Origin: Pseudomonadota bacterium
GTDB lineage: Bacteria; Desulfobacterota; Desulfovibrionia; Desulfovibrionales; Desulfovibrionaceae
Direction: 5' to 3'
Length of the DNA: 64,000 nt
NCBI GenBank assembly: GCA_023460395.1
Contig: JAEWQB010000010.1
Span: 248,001-312,000 of the forward strand
Positions 16,170 to 24,480 of the stretch are shown piece by piece (position 1 is the stretch's first letter; each line of letters begins with the position of its first letter). Made by a program: the position numbers and the translations under genes. A model generated the notes under the pieces. The model was not told the origin of the DNA, made no database searches, and saw nothing but the letters and a program-made list of their open reading frames with translations.

Positions 16170-17042
16170 ATGCTTTTGGGATTACTCGTACTATTTCTGG
16201 GTATCACGCTACTCGTGGCCTGCGCGACCTATCTGATCTACTGGTACGAAGAGAGCAATCGCCCTGACGGTCCGACAACTGGAACACCCGTAAGGCTGAC
16301 CACAATTCTGCGAGGCCTCGGTAGTGCCGTAATAAGCCAGTGCCTTATCTGCGCCACCTACCCGCTGGCGTTGCTCAGGCTGAGACGCGTTCCCCGTCGC
16401 GCCATACAGACCACGGCGGGCAACCCGCCCATTTTGTTCATTCACGGCATTTTTCACAACGCAACAGCATGGCTGGCCTATCACCGCTGGTTTCATCAGC
16501 ATGGTTTTACGCACACCTTCTGCTATTCTTACGCGCTGGCCGGGAAAACATTTCCTGAGCTTGTTGACCATCTGGAACGAGAAATAGCGGCGCTGGAAGC
16601 GGCCTGTCCGGGAACCCGCCCTCTTCTCGTGGGGCACAGCATGGGGGGCTTACTGGCACGTGCATGGATGGCCCGCGCGGGCAATCAGGCCCGCATTCAA
16701 GGAGTGGTAACGCTGGGAACACCGCACCGGGGCAGCAAACTCGCCGGATTAGGACCAACGAAGCTCTCCCGCGAGCTGCGCTTCCACGGAGAGATCATCC
16801 GCACCCTGCAAGTTGCGGAATTTTCGCCTGATATTCCCTGCTATAGCCTGTCTTCGCCTCTGGACAATATGGTCATTCCACAGGAAGGGTTGCACATTCC
16901 CGTTCCCGGCTGGCAAGAAGAACGCACGCCTGCCGTCTGCCATATAGCTATGCTATATCACCGAGAGACAGCACTCCGCGCCATAGCCGCCGCGCGTGCG
17001 ATCGTGGAAGAAAATCAAGAACCGCAACACCCGGTACTCTGA
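16170..17042 (+). CDS. Alpha/beta hydrolase, lipase-like, membrane-anchored
   Basis: A 290-residue protein that starts with one hydrophobic helix (residues 2-23, LLGLLVLFLGITLLVACATYL), then a second hydrophobic stretch near 45-65, followed by the hydrolase domain. The oxyanion motif ILFIHGIFHN is near residues 89-98, the nucleophile elbow GHSMGG near 154-159, and candidates for the acid and base are DNM near 231 and CHIAMLYH near 255-262. This is the arrangement of triacylglycerol lipase-like and GPI-inositol-deacylase-like (PGAP1) esterases. Substrate is unknown. A transmembrane anchor with the domain probably facing the periplasm is inferred from the N-terminus. Preceded by GGGAAGG. Confidence 0.88.
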   Translation: MLLGLLVLFLGITLLVACATYLIYWYEESNRPDGPTTGTPVRLTTILRGLGSAVISQCLICATYPLALLRLRRVPRRAIQTTAGNPPILFIHGIFHNATAWLAYHRWFHQHGFTHTFCYSYALAGKTFPELVDHLEREIAALEAACPGTRPLLVGHSMGGLLARAWMARAGNQARIQGVVTLGTPHRGSKLAGLGPTKLSRELRFHGEIIRTLQVAEFSPDIPCYSLSSPLDNMVIPQEGLHIPVPGWQEERTPAVCHIAMLYHRETALRAIAAARAIVEENQEPQHPVL

Positions 17043-17264
17043 CAATCACAGGACGGGCGTAGGCGGGCATAAAGAAAAATCTTCTGACGAGGAGAGGATG
17101 CTTTCCGGCGGGACAGACGGGCAGATCGCCCACGTGCCGAACCTTCTTTTTTTGTATGTCCAGTCCCCTTCCCCGATCTTTCTGGGGGGGGGCACAGAGG
17201 GTTCCCTTCCGGTGGCAGACCGCAGCCGTAGGTGGCACAGCCTAAGTCTCAGCGAGCCGCGCTC

Positions 17265-18407
17265 TCAGCGCTCCCCGGCACCCCGCAGTCCCCTTTCCGT
17301 ATACAGAGCAATATACTCCCGCGCCATGCGCTCCTGCGTGAACGAACGTCTGAAAACATCCCGTCCGCCACGGGCAAAAGCACGCCGCGCCGCACTATCG
17401 CGTAGGAGATCGACGCAGGCCGCTGAAAAATCCTGCCAGCGTCCCGCAGGAACCAAGGCTCCAGAAACCCCGTGGACAATCTGTTCCGGTATTCCCCCCA
17501 CGGCGAACGCCACCACGGGGCACCCCAGCGACAACGCCTCCAGCACCACCAACGGATGATTGTCCGCCAAGGAGGGGTAGGCGAAACAGTCTGCGGCACT
17601 CATAAACTGACGCGCGGTTTCCCGGTTCACATAGGGCCAATACAGCACAGAACCGTTTTTGCGCACAGATTCACCGCCTACCATGTAGCACACCGCTCCC
17701 GGAACCTGTTGCTGAATCTGCTGCCACAGCGCGTGCCAGCGGTCACCGGATTTATATGCCGCTGCCTCACCCCCGTGTGCCATAAAGAGCACAAGCCGGG
17801 CCTGCGGGGTCAGTCCGAACCGCGCACGAGCGGCCTCGCGTTCGGCACGTGCCGCCCCGTCGGACCGCATGGAAAAATAGGGAGCCTCTACCCCATTGGG
17901 GATGTGCCGGCAGGGAACTTCTGGAAGGCTTTCTTGAACCAGATGCCGCAACCACCGAGATGGTGAAACCAGCAAGGCACCGGAGTCTGTTGCCTCCATG
18001 AGCGCCGCACGCCGTTCGCGCTGCACACTGGCGGCGGAGGGAAACCCGCGCGGGCACGGTTCTGGACAGCCATTCCGCAGGCCGGAACAAGTCAGCGGAT
18101 ACGGGCAGCCACCAGTAAGAAGAGAACAATCGTGCAGGGTGATAAGCGGAGCGATTCCTCTTGAGACTACCGAACGAAGACAGGCGTTCCAATTCTGTGC
18201 GCCGTGCAGGTGCAGAAGATGTCCTTCCGTCAGATTGTCCGGTGGCACAGCCACTGGCGTTGCCCCATCGTCCGCTATCTCGCAGGTAAAGGCAGTCTCC
18301 CACCCCGCGGCCTGAACCGCGCCGTCCAGCATCCGCGCAATACGCGCGGCACCACCACGCCACGCCAAGACAGTATGCTGGTGAACGCCAACATATTCCG
18401 CAGTCAT
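17265..18407 (-). CDS. Glycosyltransferase family 4
   Basis: The start at 18407 (MTAEYVGVHQHTVLAWRGGAARIARML) overlaps the upstream gene's stop as ATGA, giving 380 residues; the frame stays open farther upstream but only as a shadow of the neighbour. The acceptor-binding half contains HDCSLLTGGCPYPLTCSG near 140-157 and a Cys-rich GCPEPCP, a motif shared with WcaC-like transferases. The donor half ends with the GT-B signature ADNHPLVVLEALSLGCPVVAFAVGGIPE near residues 293-320, including the nucleotide-sugar-binding E-X7-E. The protein would add a sugar to a cell-surface glycan; donor and acceptor are unknown. Between its stop and the hydrolase gene lies a 220-base non-coding stretch with a run of nine G. 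Confidence 0.88.
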   Translation of the reverse strand: MTAEYVGVHQHTVLAWRGGAARIARMLDGAVQAAGWETAFTCEIADDGATPVAVPPDNLTEGHLLHLHGAQNWNACLRSVVSRGIAPLITLHDCSLLTGGCPYPLTCSGLRNGCPEPCPRGFPSAASVQRERRAALMEATDSGALLVSPSRWLRHLVQESLPEVPCRHIPNGVEAPYFSMRSDGAARAEREAARARFGLTPQARLVLFMAHGGEAAAYKSGDRWHALWQQIQQQVPGAVCYMVGGESVRKNGSVLYWPYVNRETARQFMSAADCFAYPSLADNHPLVVLEALSLGCPVVAFAVGGIPEQIVHGVSGALVPAGRWQDFSAACVDLLRDSAARRAFARGGRDVFRRSFTQERMAREYIALYTERGLRGAGER

Positions 18408-20197
18408 GACACGTCCGGGAGCAACTGAGGCGCGGAGTCTGAAACCAGTTCTAAAAAATCGTGCTTCAATGCCCACAGCACAAGCGCTTCTAAACGCTCC
18501 CTGCGGAATTGCGGCTCTAGAGCGCTCCCCTTCTCCTCGCCCTGCGAATCGCCGCCCACCCCGGAAAAACGAAGCCGCACCCGTTCGCATATCTCTGCAA
18601 CGGAAAGTGGTTTGCGTGCGCAGAACAGCAGATACGTGAGCATGTCCGGGTCCACGATATCCGTAATTCCGCCGTAAATGATCGGACGTTCCAGCCCCCT
18701 GTAAACCGCTTCGCCGGTCACGCTCCAACGCACCCGCATAGATGGACCGAGCTGATGCGAGGGATACCCGCTGAACTGCCGGGCGTATACAGGATGAAGC
18801 GGGTGCCGGGCAGAACGCAGGGCGTCTTCCTCTTCAGGCTTCAACGGAACTGCATTAAGCTTTTCCCAGCAAGCGAGGTAGCTCTCCAGCACCGTATTCC
18901 AGCCGTACCGCATGCGCACATGCTGACGAGCGCGTTTCCCCATTTCCCGGCGTAGCGCGGGAGCACGCAGTAAGGTGCGTAACGCGTCAGCGAGGGCGGC
19001 TACCTCCACCACAGTGCGCTGCGCAAGTTGCAGGTGGGTCGCGGAATCAAAAAGAAGGTTGGCCATACCGTCCACATCGTCGGTTCCGCCTTCCCCCGGA
19101 CCGAGGGTGGGCACCAGTAAACCGGTTTCACCATGAAGAACAAGGTCGCGGTAGCCGTCAAAATCCGATGCGACAACGGGTAATCCCGCCGCCCCCGCTT
19201 CCAGCAAAGTAAGCCCGAAGGTTTCCTGTATGTTGTCCACCGGAGAAACAAAGATATCCGCCGCAGCGTAGAGAGCGTCCCTGTCACTATCGGAAGGGTT
19301 TGCAACTACGTGCATGCGCACGCCCAGCGCCTGCGCCAGTCCCTGCAACGTATCCGGCGTGCTGTCGTCCGGTCGTAAAAACCCAGCCAAGACCACGTGA
19401 ACCCGCTCCGCCGCGATGGCGTCAGCTTCGCGGAAAAGGCGCTGCAACGCCCGCAAAAGAGGGAGCACGTCCAACTTGGAAAAATGGGATATCCGCGCAA
19501 AAACCAGCAGTACCACGTCCCGCTCCGCCGCACCGAGTACCGCGCGGGTTTCCGTGCGCACAACCGCAAATGTCTGTGCGTGCTGCCCATGGGAAGGAGT
19601 ATCTCCCGAAGGTACTTCCGGTGGTAGCGCAATGCCTAGAGGCACGTGTTCCACTCGCGGCACTGGCAAGGAAGCCCCTCTGCCGCCGTATTGCTCGCTC
19701 AGGCCGGAAAACGTGTTCGTAAGCATATTCACTGCGGCGCGGGAAGTGGCGAAAATAGCATCACGCGGACTCGTTCCAGCCCAGCAGTGTTGAAGGAAAA
19801 GCGGCATGTACCGCGCATAGCTTAAGGAATGCGTGCTCCCTGTAATGGGAAAAATTCGCCGGGAATACCTGTTCCGCAGCCACATAAGATGCGGGTTATG
19901 CAGCAGGCAATCCGAAAGATGAAAACACTGAAAATCGTACCGGGCAAGCGCGTCGGGCAGATCGCGAAACAGCCCTGTGACAATGCGCCCGGACGCTACT
20001 AGTTGAGGGAACTCGCAGTGTAACCGTTCCCGCAAAATTTCCCCCTGCCGCCGGTCAGAAAGATAAAAATGGTACGCGGCAAACGGATCACGATGCAGCA
20101 ACGCGCGTAAAAAACTCTCGTTGGCTACGCTGCGCCCCATGATTTCCCCGTCCTCAAAAAACGGATGCAATGTTCCCCATATTCCACAAGTGTTCAT
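18404..20197 (-). CDS. Glycosyltransferase family 4 with C-terminal extension
   Basis: The 597-residue protein starts GIWGTLHPF...GEIMGRSVANESF, typical of GT4 transferases, and has SRAAVNML near residue 155, the FARISHFSKLDVLPLLRAL core near 235, and SPVDNIQETFGLTLLEAGAAGLPVVASDFDGYRDLV near 317-350 (key residues E, E and G-P). After the catalytic domain (ending near 450) about 145 more residues follow, including LSVAEICERVRL and a helical LEALVLWALKHDFLEL that resembles a small winged-helix fold. No similar extension is present in the downstream GT4. The stop overlaps the start of that gene. No good ribosome site precedes the first ATG. Confidence 0.88.
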   Translation of the reverse strand: MNTCGIWGTLHPFFEDGEIMGRSVANESFLRALLHRDPFAAYHFYLSDRRQGEILRERLHCEFPQLVASGRIVTGLFRDLPDALARYDFQCFHLSDCLLHNPHLMWLRNRYSRRIFPITGSTHSLSYARYMPLFLQHCWAGTSPRDAIFATSRAAVNMLTNTFSGLSEQYGGRGASLPVPRVEHVPLGIALPPEVPSGDTPSHGQHAQTFAVVRTETRAVLGAAERDVVLLVFARISHFSKLDVLPLLRALQRLFREADAIAAERVHVVLAGFLRPDDSTPDTLQGLAQALGVRMHVVANPSDSDRDALYAAADIFVSPVDNIQETFGLTLLEAGAAGLPVVASDFDGYRDLVLHGETGLLVPTLGPGEGGTDDVDGMANLLFDSATHLQLAQRTVVEVAALADALRTLLRAPALRREMGKRARQHVRMRYGWNTVLESYLACWEKLNAVPLKPEEEDALRSARHPLHPVYARQFSGYPSHQLGPSMRVRWSVTGEAVYRGLERPIIYGGITDIVDPDMLTYLLFCARKPLSVAEICERVRLRFSGVGGDSQGEEKGSALEPQFRRERLEALVLWALKHDFLELVSDSAPQLLPDVS

Positions 20198-20519
20198 GTA
20201 ATGAGAAGGACATAGAACTCACCACTTGTCAAACACTCCCTTTCGATTCCACCGGCGTTTTGCCGGGCTTCCCGTCACTCCCTCGCTTTGTCATTTTTTT
20301 GACAAAATAACGGCAGAGTTTTCCCTTTCCGCTCCGCAGCAAGTGCGAACCGTATGAAATGTTGACTCCCACACCGCGAAAGCCCCTAGGCATGGGCCTG
20401 CTGCGGGCCTCGTCTTTTTTAGACAGTCTTTGGAATTACTTTTGCACTTCGCCAAAGGCCAACGCTGGAATACGTCGCCACGACGGCACATTGTGCCGCC
20501 TGAGAGGGAGGGAACGGAC
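20198..20519. other. Divergent intergenic region with inverted repeat
   Basis: About 320 bases separate the GT4 gene from the diguanylate cyclase. An inverted repeat TTTGTCA / TGACAAA (20287-20306) with a six-T loop lies in the first half and could be an operator or a weak terminator. A short hairpin GCCC / GGGC (20381-20396) followed by six T at 20409-20414 resembles a terminator or attenuator before the GGDEF gene. I saw no open frame in it worth calling. Confidence 0.45.
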
Positions 20520-22061
20520 GTGCGGGGAAAAAACGAACACCATATGTGGGGCATGGGCCTCACGGTAGAAGACGAAACACGCATCCGCAAAGCAGCCGAG
20601 ATGATACCCGGCAAACGCTTTGTTCTGCGCACTTTTCCTGTTGGGACTGTGCCGGATGCGAAGGCTATGGATGCCGACGAACCGTGTATCGTGTGGATGA
20701 GTAAACACGCATGGGACGCCGTACAGGCCAGTTCCGCCAGTGCGCGGCATCTGGATATCATACCACGCGTGTTGCTACTGGGGGGCAGCTATACGTTATC
20801 GGAATTGGAAAGCGCTCTGGAAAGCGGATTTTCCGATGTCATCAAACCACCGCTCACGGAACTGAGAGTCCGTTCTGTTCTCATGCGCACCGTGGAAACG
20901 CAGCATCTCTACCACGACATCATGCGCATGACGCGCGAGATTTGTCTGGAACGGGAACTGCTGGAACGCAAAAATGAAATGTTGTCGTTCATCGCAGCGT
21001 TTCTCGCACATGCGACAGAAAGTCTGGAACCATTAGAAATATTTACCCGCGCACAGGAAGATCTGACCATGCTGCTCCCGGTGGCAGCCCTGAGTGCCAT
21101 TTGCTGGAGTCCCGGCACGGAACAGGGGATGGAGGATGCCACCCACGCACTGGACGCAAGCCTGTATATCAGCGCAATGCCCGGTCTTGCCACCTACGAC
21201 ACCCTTCACACCCTGCTTGTGGGCAGTGCGGAACGCCTTACCGGAAAAACAGTCATTTCCAGACAAACAGACTATCTCGCCCCCACCCTTCCCTTAGCCG
21301 ATGCCGCCCCGGAAGCGGGCCGCGTGGCAGTGCTGCCGCTACAAATCGCAGGGGAAACCATTGGTGCCGTGAGTTTGCTCGCCAATGAAGATTTGCAGCT
21401 TGGTCGTGACCAGATACAGTTGCTCAAGTCCGCCATGCAGCATCTGGCTCTCGCCATCAGAAATGCCATGCTCTACCACGAGGTCAAGCAGCACGCCGAC
21501 CTCGACGGCCTGACCTTGGTGCACAACAGACGGCATTTTGCCAAACGGTTGCGGGAAGAAATGGATCGGCATCAGCGATATGACACGCCTCTCGCACTGA
21601 TGATGCTGGATATCGACCTTTTCAAAGATATTAACGATAATTACGGACATCTCGCCGGGGACGCGGTGCTCAAGGAACTGGCGGCTCTGCTGCGCGGAAC
21701 GCTGCGCAGCACAGACTATGTGGCCCGCTATGGCGGAGAAGAATTTGTCATTTTACTGCCGCACACCACGCTGGAACAGGCCGGAAGGCTGGCTGAACGC
21801 CTGCGTGACACTGTCGCATGCTATGCGTTTATGACCGATAACGCGCGGATGCCTGTAACAGTGAGCATCGGGGTTGCCGCATTGGAAGGCCAGACGGCTC
21901 CCGAATCTTCCGGCTCCGCCACCTCTGCCGACCTTTCCGGTCCGGCGCAGATGTTTGTGAGTGAAGCGGACATGGCCTTGTACACCGCCAAAACAATGGG
22001 AAGAAACACCGTGCGCCTTGCCCCCGCCACACCCCCTTTACGCGCGGTGGGCGTGCACTAG
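20520..22061 (+). CDS. Diguanylate cyclase with GAF domain (GGDEF)
   Basis: It makes cyclic di-GMP from two GTP. I preferred the GTG at 20520, which has GAGGGAGGG 7 bases upstream, over an ATG at 20430 with no ribosome site; this gives 513 residues. Order: a receiver-like domain (to about 120) without an obvious phospho-acceptor aspartate, a short coiled coil, a GAF-like domain (about 160-315), then GGDEF from about 325. The active motif is GGEEF, and RSTD five residues ahead of it is a complete inhibitory I-site, so product feedback is expected. No EAL or HD-GYP domain is attached. A 22-residue insert rich in Ser and Ala lies within the C-terminal part of the domain. Confidence 0.92.
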   Translation: MRGKNEHHMWGMGLTVEDETRIRKAAEMIPGKRFVLRTFPVGTVPDAKAMDADEPCIVWMSKHAWDAVQASSASARHLDIIPRVLLLGGSYTLSELESALESGFSDVIKPPLTELRVRSVLMRTVETQHLYHDIMRMTREICLERELLERKNEMLSFIAAFLAHATESLEPLEIFTRAQEDLTMLLPVAALSAICWSPGTEQGMEDATHALDASLYISAMPGLATYDTLHTLLVGSAERLTGKTVISRQTDYLAPTLPLADAAPEAGRVAVLPLQIAGETIGAVSLLANEDLQLGRDQIQLLKSAMQHLALAIRNAMLYHEVKQHADLDGLTLVHNRRHFAKRLREEMDRHQRYDTPLALMMLDIDLFKDINDNYGHLAGDAVLKELAALLRGTLRSTDYVARYGGEEFVILLPHTTLEQAGRLAERLRDTVACYAFMTDNARMPVTVSIGVAALEGQTAPESSGSATSADLSGPAQMFVSEADMALYTAKTMGRNTVRLAPATPPLRAVGVH

Positions 22062-22097
22062 TTCCACGCCTTGACCTGCGTGCCGGAATACGCCACA

Positions 22098-22228
22098 AGG
22101 GGGCCAGAAAAATGCCCTCGCTACGAGTTCAGTCAGGCCCCCTGTAGCCTGACCGGCTTCCCTACTGCCGGTTACCGGTGCCTTTAGGGATACGACTCGT
22201 CCGGCTTCGCGGAGACAAGGATATCGTT
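22098..22228 (+). promoter_or_regulatory. Structured leader of the queuosine-precursor transporter gene
   Basis: The 130 bases before the transporter gene hold nested and competing inverted repeats. ACGAGT (22123-22128) pairs with ACTCGT (22195-22200), enclosing two perfect hairpins, GTCAGGC/GCCTGAC (22132-22138, 22147-22153) and ACCGGC/GCCGGT (22152-22157, 22167-22172). A second pairing, AGGGGGCC (22098-22105) with GGCCCCCT (22136-22143), would break the first hairpin. It could be a metabolite-sensing RNA, but I could not match it to a known riboswitch class such as preQ1-I, -II or -III. Confidence 0.45.
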
Positions 22229-22921
22229 GTGAATGAATTGCTTTGGGCGGGATTTGCCGTCCTCGACCTGACAATAACACTGGTTATCTATCGCCTGTTT
22301 GGCAAGACCGGGCTATTTGGCATCATTGTCTTCAACCTGTTGCTCTGCAATATTCAGGTTCTCAAGACTGTCGAGCTTTTCGGGCTGACCACCACACTGG
22401 GCAACGTGCTCTACGCAGGCGTGTTTCTCGCCACAGATATTTTGGGCGAAATGCATGGAGCGAAAGAAGCCCGCAGGGGCGTTTTGCTAGGCTTTGTCAC
22501 CTTGCTCATGGCCACGGCGTACATGCAAATAGCGTTACGCTTCACCCCTGCCCCGGACGATTTTGCCCAGCCTTATCTTGAAGGAATTTTCGGCTTTCTT
22601 CCCCGGCTGGCTATCGCTTCTATGACGGCGTATCTGATTTCACAATGGCATGACGTATGGGCATTCCACTTCTGGAAACGCCGCACCAGCGGGCGGGCGC
22701 TGTGGCTGCGCAACAATGCCTCAACCCTTGTCTCTCAGACTCTGGATTCTGCAATTTTTTGCACACTAGCCTTCTGGGGGGAATTCCCGCCACGCGTATT
22801 GGCGGAAATAATGCTGACCACGCTGCTCTTCAAGGCATTCGTGGCACTGCTGGACACGCCGTTTATCTACATGGCACGCCGTATCGGGCGACGCATGCGG
22901 GAAGAAACTTCTTACGCGTAG
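22229..22921 (+). CDS. yhhQ: Queuosine precursor transporter (YhhQ/VUT family)
   Basis: The GTG at 22229 has AAGGA 8 bases upstream and starts the protein at the first hydrophobic segment; a longer frame from 22178 would run into the structured leader. The 230 residues have six to seven membrane helices and the motifs of the family: NLLLCNIQVLKTVELFG near 33-49, LATDILGEMHGAKEARRGVLLGF near 71-93, and the Q-T-L-D-S-A-I-F motif near 174-181. YhhQ imports preQ0/preQ1 across the inner membrane for tRNA queuosine synthesis. Its stop lies 13 bases from the convergent mgtE stop. Confidence 0.93.
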   Translation: MNELLWAGFAVLDLTITLVIYRLFGKTGLFGIIVFNLLLCNIQVLKTVELFGLTTTLGNVLYAGVFLATDILGEMHGAKEARRGVLLGFVTLLMATAYMQIALRFTPAPDDFAQPYLEGIFGFLPRLAIASMTAYLISQWHDVWAFHFWKRRTSGRALWLRNNASTLVSQTLDSAIFCTLAFWGEFPPRVLAEIMLTTLLFKAFVALLDTPFIYMARRIGRRMREETSYA

Positions 22922-22934
22922 ACCGCGCGGTTTT

Positions 22935-24311
22935 TCAAAACAAGAACAGCGTTGCAAGGCCGAGGAAGATAAAAAATCCCGCACCGTCAGTGATTGTCGT
23001 CAAAAAGATGCTCGACGCTTGGGCAGGATCGCGCCCTAATTCCTTGAAAATGAGCGGAATAGACGCCCCTGCCAGCGCTCCCAAAAGCATATCCAGCGCC
23101 AACGCCAGTGACATAACCTGTGCAAGCCGCAGATTATGGGTGAACAGGAATACCGCCCCCATCACCACAATGCCTATGAGCAATCCACTGAGCAGGCCAA
23201 TTTTGGCCTCACGCAGCACCGCCACCCACGATTTTTTTCTGTCGAACCGCTCCACGGCGAGTTGGCGAATCATCACTGCCAGCGCCTGCTGCCCGGTATT
23301 TCCCGCCTGATTGGCTACAATGGGCATAAGAACCGCCAGAATAGCCATGGTGGCAATGGACCCCTCAAACATATACACCACACAGGCAGAAAAGGACGAG
23401 TTCAGCATATTAACCAGCAGCCACGGCAGCCGAACCTTGACGGATTCCAGCCACGGCGTGTCCACGGTTTCATCCTGCCCGGCCCCCACCATACCCAGCA
23501 TGTCTTCCGATGCTTCATCATGAATGATATCAATGATGTCGTCGTAGGTTACAACTCCAAGCAGCCGCCCTTCGTAATCTACCACGGGTAACGCCATAAA
23601 GTCATACCGCGCCAGCGTATGCGCGACCTCTTCCTTATCCACGTCAAATAACACGGAGATAAGACTCTGGTCCGACAGTTCGTTGCGGAGCACCGAACCG
23701 GGACGGCACAGAAGCAGGTCACGAAGGGAAAGCACCCCCACGAGCCGCTGTTTGTCATCCACGATATAGGCGTAATAGGGAATTTCTTTATCTTCCATCT
23801 CGCGGCGGATATGCATAATGGCCTGATCCGCTGTGAGACTCTGATTCAGAATGATAATTTCAGTATTCATGATACCGCCCGCCGTATCCTCGTCGAAGGA
23901 CAACAGCGTGCGGATTTCTTCAGCGTCTTCCGCTTCCACAATACCCAGTAACCGGTCGCGGTGTTCCGCTTCCAGATCACTCAGCACGTCAGCGGCATCG
24001 TCGGGGGACATTTCACCCAAAATACGGGCGGCGACATCGGGGTCCAGATTTTCGAGAATATCAGTCTGGACGCGCTCTTCCATTTCCGCCAGCGCCTCGG
24101 CAGCGTCTTCCGCCGCCAAGTGCTGCATCATACAGACCTGCTTTTCCAGTGACAGGTTCTGAATGTGCTCCGCTGCGTCCGCGGGATGGGCAAACTCATC
24201 CACCGAAAGCGCTTCCACCTCGCCCCGGCAGTCCACAAACCGAACAGGAGTTTTGCTGTCTTCCTGTTCTGCTTCTGCGGGGGTATGGATATCTTTGGAG
24301 GTATCAGTCAT
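22935..24311 (-). CDS. mgtE: Magnesium transporter MgtE
   Basis: The 458-residue protein has the MgtE order: an N-terminal helical domain rich in acidic residues (about 35-135, with LEKQVCMMQHLAAEDAAEAL), two CBS domains (about 140-265, including ADQAIMHIRREMEDKEIPYYAYIVD and the LLGVVTYDDIIDIIHDEAS stretch), and a five-helix membrane domain with NQAGNTGQQALAVMIRQLA near 335-353. MgtE is a Mg2+ channel gated by intracellular Mg2+ bound between the N and CBS domains. The acidic residues of those domains are present. Upstream, the leader contains a strong hairpin and an inverted repeat. Confidence 0.96.
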   Translation of the reverse strand: MTDTSKDIHTPAEAEQEDSKTPVRFVDCRGEVEALSVDEFAHPADAAEHIQNLSLEKQVCMMQHLAAEDAAEALAEMEERVQTDILENLDPDVAARILGEMSPDDAADVLSDLEAEHRDRLLGIVEAEDAEEIRTLLSFDEDTAGGIMNTEIIILNQSLTADQAIMHIRREMEDKEIPYYAYIVDDKQRLVGVLSLRDLLLCRPGSVLRNELSDQSLISVLFDVDKEEVAHTLARYDFMALPVVDYEGRLLGVVTYDDIIDIIHDEASEDMLGMVGAGQDETVDTPWLESVKVRLPWLLVNMLNSSFSACVVYMFEGSIATMAILAVLMPIVANQAGNTGQQALAVMIRQLAVERFDRKKSWVAVLREAKIGLLSGLLIGIVVMGAVFLFTHNLRLAQVMSLALALDMLLGALAGASIPLIFKELGRDPAQASSIFLTTITDGAGFFIFLGLATLFLF

Positions 24312-24400
24312 GATGAGTTTCCTAGCAGTCTCTGCGGGGAAAGTCTCCCCGCTGTCAACACGGCGTCAATCGTATTACCGTGTACGGTCTGCGCAATGCA
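24312..24400 (-). promoter_or_regulatory. mgtE leader with hairpin and inverted repeat
   Basis: Within 30-90 bases of the mgtE start lie GCGGGGA / TCCCCGC (24334-24352, 7-bp stem, 5-base loop), ACCGT-GT-ACGGT (24377-24388) and, farther out, GCGCA / TGCGC (24391-24407). A perfect TTGACA occurs near 24352-24357 on the minus strand but without a good -10. The stem is not followed by T, so it is not an intrinsic terminator. Regulation by Mg2+ is possible but unproven; no M-box consensus is recognised. Confidence 0.35.
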
Positions 24401-24480
24401 TGTGCGCGGATATATGCAATACCTGCGCGGGATAGCTTGACGAAACGGTTACAGCCACCTAAAGACCCGGAATAAACGTC

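Noticed and set aside
17184..17192. Run of nine G between the hydrolase and GT4 genes, considered as a phase-variable tract
   Set aside because: It lies about 70 bases beyond the GT4 stop and in no frame of either neighbour; slippage would not change a protein.
20340..20519. Possible cyclic-di-GMP riboswitch (GEMM) before the diguanylate cyclase
   Set aside because: A short GCGAAAGCC stretch looks similar by eye, but the helices and the GGTAGGTAGC-type element of the consensus are absent.
22060..22230. Cobalamin riboswitch or SRP RNA on the minus strand of the transporter leader
   Set aside because: TAGGGAAGCCGGT recalls the cobalamin element, but no GCCACTG box and no SRP tetraloop region are present; and the downstream genes lie on the plus strand.
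22038..22280. Small minus-strand open frame over the transporter leader
   Set aside because: No family motif and no ribosome site; the region is better explained as a structured leader.
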